A stretch of 64,000 nt of DNA from Dentipellis sp. KUC8613 (lineage: Eukaryota; Basidiomycota; Agaricomycetes; Russulales; Hericiaceae), in contig NSJX01000009.1 of the NCBI GenBank assembly GCA_002286715.1, positions 621,966 through 685,965 of the forward strand, read 5' to 3'. Positions 46,327-58,641 of the stretch are shown piece by piece. A program made the position numbers and the translations under genes. Every line of letters starts with the position of its first letter. Position 1 is the stretch's first letter. Below the pieces are notes generated by a model. That model worked only from the letters and a program-made list of their open reading frames with translations, made no database searches and was not told where the DNA came from.

Positions 46327-48132
46327 TCAGGCGTTGGTATGCGATATAATCTCCATGTCAGCCTCTCCGTCCTCATCCTCAACGAAATCGGACGGCCAAT
46401 GCACACGATCATAATACCCCTCTTCCTTTAAATACGTGCGAAGCCCATCCATCTGCCTATCCCACACGGTGCCGATCGTGACGTGCCCAATGAACTGATC
46501 CATCTGTTCCTCGGTGATATCGCAGCACTCGACGAGGATGCGCATGAGCGCGCGCTCCGCGCCGTTGTGCTCCTGCCGGCGCTTCAGCCCGTCCAGCAGC
46601 GCGTGGTGCAGCTCGTGGCTGCCGACGAAATCGACCATCTCGAAGACGACGTTGCGCAGCGCGGGCATGAATGGCGCGGTCGGGATCTGCGAGGGCCGCT
46701 GCTGCGCCGTGAGCGTCTTGAAGTCGAGCACGGGGCCTTCGAGGTTCTTGAAGGTCTCGGCGAAGCCGTACAGCGGCATGCCGCTGATGCGGACGTCGCG
46801 AAGGTGCGGGAGGTGGCCGAAGGAGTACAGCCACTGCTCCGAGCCGAAGCAGAAGTCGCCCTCGAGCGAGAGCGTCTCGAGGCTCTGCAGCGGCAGCGCG
46901 TGGCACATGCCCAGGACGAAGACCTTGGTGACCTCGCTCGGGTGGTAGTGCAGCGTGAGCGAGACGTCGAAGTACGGCGACCACCGCCACACCCAGCTGT
47001 CGCAGCTGTCGAACGCGAACACGCCCTCGCCGACCTGCACGCGCAGGCCCGCGCCGCCGAGGTGCCGGATGCGCAGGCTGCGCACGGGCGGCGGCTTGCG
47101 GCAGACCGTCTTGCAGTTGCTGCAGGTCGCGACTTCCTTTGCGAGCATGGAGGTGAGCGCGACTGTGGCGATGATGGAGGGCAGGCAGTCGAGCTCGTCG
47201 ATGTCGTGCTTCATGGAGAATTTTGTCTTGGTCGTGCCGGGAAACGTGATCCGCCGGATGAAGTCGACGCAGTCTTGGACGATGGACTCAACCTCGATAA
47301 ATTTGAGCCCGGAAAGGTTGAGCGGCGGGCGCGCTAGGGCGGGCAGGGGTGAGACTTCGACCAGGCCCGACCTGGGCAGAACTCGAAAGAGGCGCAGCTC
47401 TTGGAGAGAAGGCATCCTTTCCAGCATATTCAGCAGCGTGTCCATGACTGGTCGCTTTTCTGAAGGAACCGGCCCGAGTGTCAGGTGAGTAAGTTGGTTA
47501 TGGAGGAGAGGCGATGTCCAGTTGAATTTGCACCACTTGATGGCAACCTGCTTGATGCGTGGGACTTGGCCCTTGAAGATATCGTCAGGCAAGTCGAGCC
47601 AAAAAGATCCTGCTCCACGGAGACTGAGAGTGAGTAGCTGGGGCGCCGGGCGTGCCGACAGGGCCGCGAGAAGGAGATCATTGTCTTCGTCTTCCCAGCG
47701 TGGGCCAATTAGGGTGAGATGGCGGATGCGCGGCATGAATTCCAAGGTCGAGAGAAGATTTGGGTATATGATGCCCTTTGAATCCTCGTGAAAGACGGCG
47801 TCGATGCTGAGAGGAGCCATTTTGACCCGCTGAAGCATGAGCTTGGTCCAGAGCGGCCATCGAAAGATGATGTTGCTCCATAGGGACGGGAAGCTGAGCG
47901 CAACCTCTCGCCAGCGATGGCATACGTGGGTGATGTACATCCATGTTCGTTCTGTAGGCAGAAGCGGGAGCCAAGGAGAAAGGTCACAAGGTGGAGTGCA
48001 CGAAAATATGATCGCCAAGACCTCGTCAGGTAGCCTGGATATCAACGCCCGAGAATTATGCAGGGTCTTTTGAGCAATCGTTGAGTAGATTTCCGAAGGA
48101 TGAACTACCAGATCTGTTGTGATAGATTCCAT
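46327..48132 (-). CDS. F-box protein, single exon
   Basis: An intronless 601-residue protein. The F-box is near residues 34-85: ISRLPDEVLAIIFSCTPP followed by MYITHVCHRWREVALSFPSLW. The remainder has irregular Leu-rich repeats (RIRHLTLIGP, LLTLSLRGAG, LTHLTLGP, LQELRLFRVL, LKFIEVESI). A CSNCKTVCRKPP stretch in the middle places three Cys close together. It is probably an SCF adaptor; the target is unknown. High GC makes long antisense frames appear across it, but the F-box and LRR pattern fixes the minus-strand reading. Confidence 0.86.
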   Translation of the reverse strand: MESITTDLVVHPSEIYSTIAQKTLHNSRALISRLPDEVLAIIFSCTPPCDLSPWLPLLPTERTWMYITHVCHRWREVALSFPSLWSNIIFRWPLWTKLMLQRVKMAPLSIDAVFHEDSKGIIYPNLLSTLEFMPRIRHLTLIGPRWEDEDNDLLLAALSARPAPQLLTLSLRGAGSFWLDLPDDIFKGQVPRIKQVAIKWCKFNWTSPLLHNQLTHLTLGPVPSEKRPVMDTLLNMLERMPSLQELRLFRVLPRSGLVEVSPLPALARPPLNLSGLKFIEVESIVQDCVDFIRRITFPGTTKTKFSMKHDIDELDCLPSIIATVALTSMLAKEVATCSNCKTVCRKPPPVRSLRIRHLGGAGLRVQVGEGVFAFDSCDSWVWRWSPYFDVSLTLHYHPSEVTKVFVLGMCHALPLQSLETLSLEGDFCFGSEQWLYSFGHLPHLRDVRISGMPLYGFAETFKNLEGPVLDFKTLTAQQRPSQIPTAPFMPALRNVVFEMVDFVGSHELHHALLDGLKRRQEHNGAERALMRILVECCDITEEQMDQFIGHVTIGTVWDRQMDGLRTYLKEEGYYDRVHWPSDFVEDEDGEADMEIISHTNA

Positions 48133-48630
48133 AGTCTGATTGAAAGTTCCAGTGGTTCAGATATATCAATATACTTCCCACGTGCAGTGAACTCACAAAT
48201 GGTGCAGTAAATGAGATATATCGTGTACCGGCGAACGGTGCAAGTTATCAGTGACGTTAGATATCGTAGAGTACCTGCAAAGACGTCATGACGCGATGAA
48301 ACAAATAAGGCGTTGCATTTAAACCTACCTGTTCGCAAGTTCTTTCGAGAGATTAGTGGGGATCACGAGAGGGGACAAGCAAAGGCGTTTACGACGACCG
48401 AGAGAACGACTTTCGGAATCGCGGCCGCAGCAGGCGCTTGTTTGCGGCAAGTCCAATGGGGTTAGGATCAGGAACGACCACGTGATTACCACTTTCGTAT
48501 TGTGGCCCGCGTAGGGCCCGAGTTCCACTCTTTTGTCTGTTACCTCCTGCACGACGTTCGGCATACGATGCTCATCATCCCTTCATAACGACCACCAAAG
48601 GCTCCTCTTTGACGCATTTAAAGTACAATC
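48133..48630. other. divergent promoter region (F-box / SNM1-type nuclease)
   Basis: 498 bp between divergent starts, with a CACGTG box at 48479-48484. No gene is seen. Confidence 0.55.
48479..48484. promoter_or_regulatory. CACGTG E-box upstream of SNM1-type gene
   Basis: CCACGTGAT lies about 150 bp upstream of the nuclease ATG, identical over nine bases to the element in front of the BRCT gene. Confidence 0.4.
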
Positions 48631-51600
48631 ATGCCTCCGGGGACACCCTTTCACGGCTTTGTCCACCCTTTCCCCATTAGGGTCGACGAATTTGACAATC
48701 CTCCAACGCTTCCGGCAATTCCAGCTCTCCATCTTCTCTCGCACACTCATACCGACCATTTGGTGGGCCTATCCGCGAAGTCATTTTCGTCCTCGATTAT
48801 ATGCTCTCAAGATGCGAAGGAAATGCTTCTCAAGCACGAAGTGTTCAAGGAGAGGGCTCTCGTTGAAATGGAACTGCGAAGCGAAGCGAAACTTGCTCGA
48901 ACGTTTGGACACTTGAAAGTTAGCCCGGTTGTCGTAGATGGTAGGACATACTACCAAGGCAGTAGAGATCTTCTGGTGAGTTGCGTGCGCATATTTTGTC
49001 AGAGTAGATGAATTCAACCTGAAGGTGCAGCGCGTCTTACCATTGAACACGCCGACCAAAGTCGAACTCGCAGACGACGAGGTGGTGACAATCACCCTTA
49101 TTGACGCTAACCATTGCCCTGGCGCTGTCATGTACGTTCTCTTCTACTGACTTAGCTACCGACTACCTGGTCGACTCGACCTCTGTCATATGCTACTCGC
49201 ATCCCGTATTACCCCTATCCTGACCCACTTCCGTATCTATCTAGGTTTCTCATAGAGGGCGACGATCGCACTGTTCTCCACACTGGCGACTTCAGAGCTG
49301 AGGACTGGTTCCTCGAAAACCTGGCTCGAAACCCATTCTTGCAGCCTTACATTGCTTCGCGCGGATCAGGTACGGCCGACCGCATGGATGATCCTCACGC
49401 ATATACGCCACCTCTCCGGACTTTGGATGCCATCTACCTCGACACTGCTTGCCAGTTCTCGCCATCTCGTGTGCCTTCGAAAGTAAGTTGAGTCTGCTTG
49501 ACGATGCATTTATCACTCACAGCAGTGTTCCTGTCGGAATGATCAGGCTGAGGCCGTAGATGGACTTGTCAAGTTGATGAAGCTCTTACCGAATTCGTCA
49601 AGTTTCTTTGTGAATGCTTGGACCTGGGGTTACGAAGATATCTTGAAGGGCGCTGCGCGAGCATTTCAGTGCAAGGTGACTGCATAACAATACTTTCACT
49701 CCACGCGCGCTGAACTGTGCATCTAGATCCACGTCGACAGGTACAAGCACAATATCTACAGCCGGCTCAGCGATCCGTGTATGCGCATGATCATCACAGA
49801 AGATCCCAACGTCACACGGATCCACGCCTGCGAACGTTTTGACCGGTGTTCTCGGATGGTCCCCGCCACCTCAGACGATCCCCAGCGCCATATCGTCTAC
49901 GTCAATCCAGTCACGATGTCGGCGGAGAAATGGGCCACCTACCTCGAGGCGACGTCCCGCCAACTTCGCACAGGAAGCCTTGTCGACTGTTTGGTAAGCT
50001 ACCTCACCTCTTCTATCTGAAGCCATGATCACTGAGAGGTATTTATAGCTGGTGCCCCTTTCTCGCCATTCGCCACTTCCCGAGCTGCGTGCCTTCGTCT
50101 CGATGTTCCGCCCGAAGCGCCTCGTCCCGAATACGCTGGACCCTGCAATGCGCGGCCTCGACTGGAAGTGCATGCGTAGGATGTTCGAAGGCTGTCTTGC
50201 ACCAAACGCCGATGCGACTGACGTCCCTGGTGGGGACGGCGGAGTCGAAATAGACGAAGACGAGGTGGGCGATGCCGCTCTGAAGAACATGATCGGCGAG
50301 GGCGCGCTGGCACTCGCACAAGCATGGGTCGACAGCGGCGCTCCGCGCAAGAAGCTCGAGGTCATGGAGAAGTACCTCTCAGGCGCTGAGCTGGCGCTTG
50401 TGCGGCGCGCCCTGCACGGCCGGTCTGCAGGGCATCTCGACGCCTGGGACATCGATGTGGACGAGGTGGAGCGCAAGGAGAAGGAGGCTGCGCGCAAGAA
50501 GGCGGCATCGGAGGGCAAGGGTATCAGCATGATGCAGCGGGCGCTCGACCGCGAGCGAATTAAGGTGTGCATGCGGTCGTGGAAGCCGCCTCGCAGCCAG
50601 GAAAGCGACCAGGATACGGAGGACGAAGATGAAGAGGAGCGTGCGAGGACCGCGCATGCGCTGTTTGCGGGGCTGGCTGGTATACGGGACCCCTATCCTG
50701 GTGTGCCGGACGAGTCGTCCGATATCGAGGACGAGGAAGCGCAGGCTCTCGAACCTGCCGCACACGTTGTGGAGGTGTCTCTGCCGACACCGAGGACGTC
50801 TCCGAGTCGCTCTCGTTCGCCGCAGAGCGGAAAGAAACAGCGAGCACGACCGGATGGGGATGAGGATGGGCACAGAAATGGCCACTCTCCTCCCCTCCCT
50901 ACTCCACCGCCTACAAACCGACCCTCCGCCGTCGGTGTGCGCCATCTCAAACGCCAAGCCTCGCGATCACAGCCCGACGTACACCCCGACGAGGGCCGGG
51001 GTAACGCGCCCCCGCACACGTCATCTTCCCATTTGATCCCTGGTTCATCTGCGAACGTAATACGTCCGCTCACCGACGTCAACAATTTGCCTGCCTCCCA
51101 GTCCTCACGGTCGCAAGAAACTGCCGAGGCTCGTGTGGATGCACCGGGGCATCGTTCGAAGCGACGACGCCTTGACGACAGTGGACGTCCGAGCAAAGTT
51201 CCAGCACCAGCTCCCGCGAGACCGCCGTCGCAGGGCTCCAGCCACGCGGCCAAATCGCTTCGTCGGACTGACACAATCCGCAATGCGGCCAATGACAGCG
51301 CGGCGGGTTCTAGCGCTCTTTGTCCTCCTCCGTCCGCCGAACCGTCTGTATCCGATCTTGGCACCATCGACCCTGAGAAGGAACGCCGCCGTGCCCAACG
51401 CGAGCGCAAACGCCTTCTCGTCGAGAAACTGCGGCAGGCGGCACCAGAGCGTGCAAAGGCAGCATCCTCCATCCGGAACACGAGGCCGGTCAGGAAGGCC
51501 CAAACCGAGCGTATCCCAGGTGCAACCCATGAGGGAACAGACCGACGTAGAAGCAACGGGGTCACGAAGGCTGTCACCGCCACTCCTGCGCTGCTCTCGG

Positions 51601-51770
51601 GAAGAACCAAAACCCTGACTTCAGCGTCGTCGTTCGAGACGGTGTGTGCGAGCGACGACGGGGAGATGGATTGGGAGCGCAGTCGGATGCTCGCGGAGCA
51701 GATTCGCGCGGACGTTGCGAATGGGCGCAGGCCGCGGATTCCGAGGCTCGAGTGTGTGCAGAGCCAGTGA
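48631..51770 (+). CDS. SNM1/Artemis-type metallo-beta-lactamase/beta-CASP nuclease
   Basis: Predicted DNA-processing nuclease of the Pso2/SNM1/Artemis family, acting in crosslink repair or end processing in the nucleus. Exons 48631-48975, 49031-49131, 49245-49482, 49547-49675, 49727-49993 and 50049-51770 join in phase. Metal-binding motif 2 is HTHTDH in ALHLLSHTHTDHLVGL. LIDANHCPGAVMFLIEG supplies the next His, and VLHTGDFRA a further Asp. The beta-CASP part includes FVNAWTWGYEDILKGAARAF and VYVNPVTMSAEKW. The remaining C-terminal half is disordered, with SQESDQDTEDEDEEE acidic and basic patches, as in Artemis tails. The MPPGTPFHGFVHPFPIRVDE start resembles Artemis (DCLRE1C) more than Pso2, but the subtype needs a phylogeny. 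Confidence 0.9.
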
Positions 51771-52032
51771 TGGGTTGGGCGGGAGACTGGTGCAACGTGC
51801 ATAAGTTATTCGTATTTTATTGCCTGTGTCACCTGTTGTTGGGTAGAATGAAGCTGATAAGAATGTTCTTTGCAAGGTTTGTCTGCTAGGAAAGTTGAAT
51901 TTTAAATGGGACTGGACTTTTGTGTGGTCGTTGAGGCTGACCGTTTGAAAATGGACTGCTGGACTGACTGTAGAACGCCTCATCTTGAGAGCTGTATTCA
52001 GGACGGCCTACAGCAAAATACCTATCCTTACC

Positions 52033-54588
52033 ATGAAACTAAACCCCACTCTCTTTGTCCTAGGATACCCGCTGCTATGCCTCGCAAGGCCTTCTGAATC
52101 TCGTGAAAGCCGCGAATTGTCTCGACGGCTGCACGACTCGCAGCACTCGCCGACTTCGCGCATGTCAGCCTCCCAGTCCGCCAACGACGGGGATGTACTC
52201 GGGAAGCGAGATAGTTCGCCAAGTTCGCAGTTCTCAAATCCTGCCGCACAGCAGTTCTACGTCGATGGCAGAACCCTGCCAGATGGTACGTAGTGTCTTC
52301 GTCGAATCCTTGACGAGGGCTTATGGGTTTTTAGTCACGTTCGATGCCGGGCCGTCCTGGTCTGGTCTTTTGCCGATTTCTGGGAAGCCTGACGAGACGC
52401 GGAAGCTGTTCTTCTGGTACGTATCTTTGGAGACTCGTCTTATTACTCCATTGACCACCTTCCAACCTCAGGTTCTGGCCAACGACGAACGCGTCCAACT
52501 CGCGTGATCTCCTTTTCTGGGTAAACGGTAAATTTATATCGACCGGAGTGCCATTCCGAGAAGTTGGCTGAAGGACATTGCAGGGGGACCTGGATGTTCG
52601 TCCCTTGAAGGATTCTTGCAAGAAAACGGACCCATTCGTAAGGGTATTCTGAGCTGATTCGCGCCGGTTATTTGCTGACGTTGGAACCAGTATGGCCTTG
52701 GGGTCAAGCTCACCCGACCCCGTTCGTCGCAGTTCACCTCAGCGTGTGAAACCACTGATCTAACTCTGAACTCCAGGAATCCCTATTCATGGACTCGTTT
52801 GGCGAATGTTCTCTGGATTGAACAGCCAGCAGGAGTAAGCCATACGACCATTCATTCTGTGGCATCTCTTATCTCAATCTCCACTTTTTTAGACTGGCTT
52901 CAGTCAAGGAGACACGGACATCCACAACGATGACGAACTCGCGGCTGAGGTAGTCGGCTTCATGCAGCAATTCCTGGAGGTGTTCAGCGAGTTGAAGGGC
53001 AGCAATTTCTTCCTGTCTGGAGAAAGCGTAGGTTTTGGCTTTACATCACTGGACGCTCAGAGTACTCACGAAACTATCGTCTGCTCAGTATGCCGGCTAT
53101 TGTAGGTCTTTCACTGACTCTAGAATATCTTTTGCATTAAGTTGATCTGGGGACAGACGTTCCTTACATCGCCAACTGGATATACGAGCACTCCTCCGAC
53201 CTTGACCTTCATCTGAAAGGGACGTGGATATCCGACCCCGTCCTTTCATATGACGTCGTCCAAGAGCAAATTCCCGCGCTGCGTTTTGTTCAGGTGAATC
53301 CTAGCATCTCCACTTCTTTCAAAATTGATTGCTCATGTAATCGAAGACGAACAAGAACGTGTTCCCGTTCAACAGCACTTTCTTGTCGCAGCTGCAGTCA
53401 GTCTCCGATGCGTGCGGATACACGGACTACCTCGACAAATACGTGACGTATCCGCCGTCTGGCCCGTTGCCTCTGCCGGCGGCGTCGAATGGCTCGTTCG
53501 ACAGTATCAAGCCGGAGTGCGATATCCAGCGTATGATCATGAAAGCTGCCGCAACGTGAGCCCTGGTTCCTTGTCGATTAGCGATTGAAATCCCCTCTTA
53601 CACAAGTGACCAGGCTCAACCCTGCGTTCGATCCCTATAGGGTCACCGACATGTGGCCCCTGCCTTGTCAGTGCACCTTGTCCTGTTGTGGAGTGATGCT
53701 GACATGATCCGCAGGGGATGTCCTTGGGTTTCCCCGCTTGACGCAGGACTTCATATACTTCAATAGGTGTGACCTCTGATCATTCTGAAACTGTTCAGTC
53801 GCTGAAATAAATCTAGGACCGACGTATGGCGAAATTTTCTTACACTTGGACGAGCGCTTTCTGACGCTGCTTTGCAGGTTCAAGATGCCATCCATGCACC
53901 ACACATCAACTGGGAAGTCTGCACCCACCGACCTGTCTACGTCAATAGGAAAGACCTGAGCATTCGATCAACGCTGAGCGTCCTCCCCAACGTCATCGAG
54001 AAGAGCGAGCGCACAGTCATAGCCCATGGTCTCGCAGTGCGTGCTCGCGGTCTGCTTCGCCCTAGTGAGAAAGACGATTAACTAATCATCGCATTAAAGG
54101 ACTTCATACTCATGGCTGAAGGCGCGCGAATTGCAATCCAGTGCGTATGCGCTGCCCTGCTTCCGTTTCCCCGCTCTGTTTCTGTTATCCATCGCCCATC
54201 TCTGACTCCACCCCGCAGGAACATGACCTGGGGCGGTGCGCAAGGCTTCCAAACACCGATACAGGACGAGAGCTTCTCCGTCGACGGCATGGGCGTGTAC
54301 GGCAACATGCATCAGGAGCGCAATCTCACCTGTAAGCGTGTCTAGATCTTCCGCCCGCACGCCATCCCACAACTGACTCGGATCCGGCGTTTTTGACCTT
54401 GCAGATGTGGAGTTCTATTTCAGCGGACACATGACCCCTCGTGAGTCGCGTCGGGTCTTGTTTTGTGCATTCGCCGGAGGCTTACCTGGTGTCTTTTCTT
54501 TTCTTCGGCAGAGTTCGTACCCTGGGCGGCGTACCAGACGATTGAGTATCTGTTGGGAAAGCGGGCTTCTCCTTCGGCGGGGCAGTAG
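52033..54588 (+). CDS. secreted serine carboxypeptidase (family S10)
   Basis: Predicted vacuolar or secreted carboxypeptidase, entered by a signal peptide (MKLNPTLFVLGYPLLCLA). About fifteen exons read in phase through VTFDAGPSWSGLLPI, FWVNGGPGCSSLEGFLQENG, PYSWTRLANVLWIEQPAGTG and FFLSGES joined to YAGYYVPYIANW (catalytic Ser). FIYFNRTDVQDAIHAPHINW, SVLPNVIEKSERTVIAHGLA, DFILMAEGARIAIQNMTWGG (catalytic Asp) and FYFSGHMTPQFVPW (catalytic His) follow. N-glycosylation sequons (NAS, NST, NGS, NMT, NLT) fit secretion. Two exons are only 13 nt (53089-53101, YAGYY) and 7 nt (53817-53823). The exon starting ACGAAC near 53343 uses an AAG acceptor. The stop is TAG at 54586-54588. Confidence 0.9.
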
Positions 54589-56469
54589 TCGCTGGTATGG
54601 GCTTCTCCTCGGTTCCTTTGGATCAAGGGTGAAGGTTCTTGAGGATAAGGGTATTGTGCGGCAAGCTCGGGTTTCAAGACTGTCATTACAGGGAATCTTG
54701 GATGGATGTAGAGTTTGTTGATGACTTGATGACTTGATGAATAGAGGCCACGGCGCTGGCTGTCATTCGCAGCAAGATACTCTCACAGATCATGATCTTT
54801 CGAAGATAACTCTAGGTGCTCTGTGATGCATGCGATGAACGTTACACATATAACAAGCGAAAATAAACAACCATGATCCAATATGGCCACACAAGTATGC
54901 GGGGTTGCCATTCACCCGACTCGCAGCCGAAGCTGTGGCCCTCGTAACGTATTTATGAAGCCTTCCCAGCGCACGGCAGCATTCAGCGACCTCCGCGGCA
55001 TCGAGTGTCTCTTATCCACCCTCCCATATCGCCTGGTGACGAGCATGGGAGATAGTGACGTTATCCAAAAAGTTGCGAACAGCATCGTCAATCCGGCGTC
55101 CGGGACTTCAAGCAACTGCCAAAGCTGTGCACCTCGTTCATCCCCAGTGGGCGCTTTGTGCGGGCCACATGCGCGTCGAATATGTACGTGTTCTGCACCC
55201 AAGACTAGTCCAGGGTGACGAACGAAGTAGCAGTGGAGCACTAGAGAGCATAAGCGCACAAAGGCGGGCCCCGAATGGAGGTGGCGACGGAAGGGATGTG
55301 GCCACTGCAGCTGGTCGGCACGGAGACAGCACCGCGCTTCCGTACTTCGATTAGAAAGACGCTGAGCAGCAAGAGAACCGAACATGCGGGGTAGACTAGG
55401 CAGCGTTCAATTTAGGCAGCGGATTTCTGAGAGGCTATGTTCTGCTGAGCATCATCAGCATACCAAGCTTTTAACGATTTTGGCGTGGCAAACGGGTTCA
55501 GTGGAGGGCGTCTGGGCGTCTGGGCTTCCGTGTGGCGATCGCAAGTGCAAGGTGCAGTGCTATGCGGGCGCGGCGCGATGTCAGCAGCGGTGGTGGCCCG
55601 GTGGATGGATCATCGCCGACGGATCCCGACTCGGGCGATTTGAGTGGGTGATCTGCAGCATTCAGATCTGTGTTGTGTTGTTGACATCAGGGTCGGATCC
55701 ACGAGGAAATGATAGCGACCTGCGGAAGTCGATGAACACAATATTTTAGCGTGTTTTGCGGACGACCTCCCCGCCAAGGATACAAGGCGGTACAAAGCGC
55801 GCCTCGATGGCTCCAACGGACCTAAAACAGGCGGTTTTTAGTACCAGAAATAGTCTGATGGAGGCAGAAAGAGAGACGAGGAGCACGACATCCCCATCAC
55901 TGTCGTCTGCACGGCGCCGCGGGAAAGGTCGGCCAGGAACGGCGAACGCGCAAACGACCAGCGGCGGGATTTGAATTCATAGCCTCCGTTCACAGCGCCT
56001 TGCCACCACGCGACATCTTTCTATCGACGCTCACGGTCTCGGATGCTTCTGACACAGCCTGAAAAGGACGCGGGACTAGGGGAAGAGTCGGCCTGCACAG
56101 GAAAGTGCTCGGTCTGAGGGCACGAGTGGACTGCCACACTGGAGGATTGTTGCTGTGATGCCGGCTACCCTGATGTCCCTGCACCACGGCCGATCGCCTG
56201 GCCTGCATGCTGCTCCGTTGGCTCGCAGAAATGAGCCTCAGGCTCCAAATGGCGGAAGCGTCCGACCTACCCGAGCCCTATCAAACTATATATTGAGAGG
56301 CGCTCCCCCGCACCTCACCTACCTTTCCTTCCCTCCTCTCACCCACTCCTCCCTTCCCGCCCTTCTCTTCCTCCCACATACCCCTCTGCGACGCCCTTGT
56401 AGACTCACGAACAGACGAGAGAAGATCGATAACGAGAACACGCGCACCTTCGCCGCTGCTTGAGACATC
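54589..56469. other. 1.9-kb intergenic region
   Basis: No supported gene. A minus-strand open frame at 54912-55385 has no protein-like features. The last 200 bp holds a TATA-like TATATATT (56287-56294) and a long pyrimidine-rich tract (about 56306-56390) just before the membrane-protein gene. Confidence 0.5.
56287..56390 (+). promoter_or_regulatory. TATA-like box and pyrimidine-rich tract
   Basis: TATATATT (56287-56294) is followed by about 85 bases of almost pure C/T. The TATA lies about 180 bp before the ATG at 56470. CT-rich tracts beside the start site are typical of strongly expressed fungal genes. Confidence 0.45.
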
Positions 56470-57329
56470 ATGGCCGCCCACCACTTTTGCTGTTGCCTTC
56501 CCATCCGCCTCGGCGCCTTCCTCATCTCCCTCTTCCAATTCGTCATCGCTGGCTTCATCGCGGCGGCCCTGTGGTACGAGGTGTCCCAGTGGCGTACGTG
56601 CATTGCACCGTGTTATGCTCGTGTTCGGCTATTGACGTGCGATATGATCAGATGGTGACATTCCAACGAAGACAAAAGTGACGTACATTTGTCGCGCTGT
56701 ATACTACACCATCTTCTCGCTATCCTCTTTCTTCGGGTGCGTCTCCAAGGATTTCTCTGCAGGAAGTAGAAATGTTTGACTTGTGGTCCTACCCGTAGCT
56801 TCGTCGGCACATTGAAGCGCTCCGCATCGCTGCTCGCGCAGTACGCGTCGTACCTTGGATGGGCCGTGTTCGTTCAGATCGTCCTCGACGCCCTCTACCT
56901 GTGGGCGTTCTTCACCGTCCCGCGCGACACGTTCATCAAGGACTGCATCAACGGCTCGACGGACCAAAACGTGATCAACGCGTGCAACAACTTCAACAAG
57001 TGGGGCAAGGGCTACGTGATCGCGAGTGTCGCCGTGGGCCTGCTCGTCCAGGCCTGTACGTCGTCGTTACTCCCTCTGCGTGCGACCCGCCGCTGATCTT
57101 GTGCATCTCTGCAGACGCGTGGTACATCGTCAACGGCTACTCGCACAAGCTCGACAGCGAGATCGAGCGCAAGGCGTCCGTCCCGATGGACAGCGGCTAC
57201 AAGTACGCTGCCGCGGGCCGCGCGAGCACGGAGGCGCTCACTGGCCCCTCGTACAACTACCCGTACGCGGACCAGGCGCACTCGTTCGGCGGCGACGCGC
57301 CGCGCTACGACCCCCCGAGCCGCGTCTAA
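56470..57329 (+). CDS. four-TM small membrane protein, unknown function
   Basis: Exons 56470-56593, 56652-56736, 56799-57055 and 57115-57329 give 226 residues. The start MAAHHFCCCLPIRLGAFLIS has three adjacent Cys, possible palmitoylation sites, before TM1 (FLISLFQFVIAGFIAAALWY). TM2 is YYTIFSLSSFFGFVGTL, TM3 LGWAVFVQIVLDALYLWAFF, TM4 GYVIASVAVGLLVQAYAWYIV. The loop between TM3 and TM4 has an NGS sequon and two Cys. The cytosolic tail is Tyr/Ser/Pro-rich. The topology resembles MARVEL or tetraspan-like proteins of fungi, but no signature settles the family. Confidence 0.75.
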
Positions 57330-58641
57330 GCGCGCACGCGTGTACGAGCATTGTATCTGGGGCGAGGCGAGCGCGGTGTAGCGGGAGGGATGGTGTGCAG
57401 ATAGGAGATCCACGGACACTTTGTGATATTGTGGCCTCGTGTTGTTGTGCGCTCCCGTCCGACGCCTGCTGTACAGCCGGGAGGGCGAAAGGCCGGGTTC
57501 CTGTGGGGAGCAGATCTGTTTTACTGCGGTATATACTGAATGACATTACTCTTGACGTGATGCAGGTGAACAAGCGATGCGAATGATAGGTCATGGGTAC
57601 CTCACCGAGGGTATATGCGGTCCTACGGGCAATAGGTAAGTATCCGTGAGTCTATGGAACCTGGCGTTGCGACTGCATCGCCAGGGGTGGACTCGTCCTA
57701 GGCAGCGATAGAAAATAAACTAACCTCTACATATGCAAATCGGTAAGAGCAATTCTCGCATCGTTACCGATTTTGACCGGTCCCTCGAGGACTTGAACGT
57801 GGGCTGCTGTGAAGCCGAGATAGATTCATAGAATGCGAGGTCGAGTTGCAACTTGAAATGCCGCGGCGATATTGGTGGTGTTTCCATCAACCTCCAGTTA
57901 CGGGAGCGCTCTCCGCGACGCTAGGGCATATATATGCGTTCGTCCAGCAGAGTGGCGGTGTGCGGACGATCCGGTCGCGCCAATGCGTCTTGCACTTCGG
58001 AATTGCCTATGCCTCGTGTTATATCCTGGCAATCCATGGGCGTCAGAATGTTCGCGACACCGCATACAGTTACGTCCCGACAAGACCATTCGACGGAGGA
58101 GCTCCTCACCTGCTCTACAGCATCGCCCCAAGGCCCGTCGTCGTCGACGCGAAGCTTAAGGTAGGACTCGGAGAACTCGATACCTATAAGACGGATAGAG
58201 TACTCATGCACGAAAACAGGCGATGACTGCGGAGCGCTAGACGGGAGAGGACGAAACAAGGACTAGCGGCTGTTCAGCGGAAGAACCAAGTGGCAAGTGC
58301 ACAAGCGACTGGCACCGCAGCACGTTCAACTTGCATGCGGCGTTCACGACGGCGAGACCACCCCGATGCACGAGCGGTGTACACGTCGCGCTCGGTTCAT
58401 TTCAGTGTTCACTGCGCAGGACACTCTGTCTGAGAGGCGTCTATCAGGTTTGGACTTCCCTCATATCGACCACGGTGACAGCGTGTATATATATGCGCGC
58501 GCTCAGGACGACAAGATGGTCCGTTTCCTCGCAACTTGAACAGGCCCCACACCCAGGTGATACCCTCGACTGCCACTATCATACATACCCGAAACCCTTA
58601 TCCGATCCAGAGGATAGCTCGAACTTGAACCCACCGCGAAA
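57330..58641. other. 1.3-kb intergenic region
   Basis: Open frames around 57840-58260 occur on both strands but none has protein-like sequence. A TATATATAT run at about 58485-58493 lies roughly 150 bp upstream of the aldo-keto reductase ATG and may be its core promoter. Confidence 0.45.

Noticed and set aside
46483..47337. 284-codon plus-strand open frame
   Set aside because: It is antisense to the F-box gene. The charged low-complexity sequence is explained by the opposite strand's GC3 bias, and it has no domain.
50693..51802. 369-codon minus-strand open frame
   Set aside because: It is antisense to the disordered tail of the SNM1-type nuclease, with no motif of its own.
54912..55385. 157-codon minus-strand frame in a long gap
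   Set aside because: It has no recognisable domain, no splice partners and an even amino-acid composition. Treated as chance.
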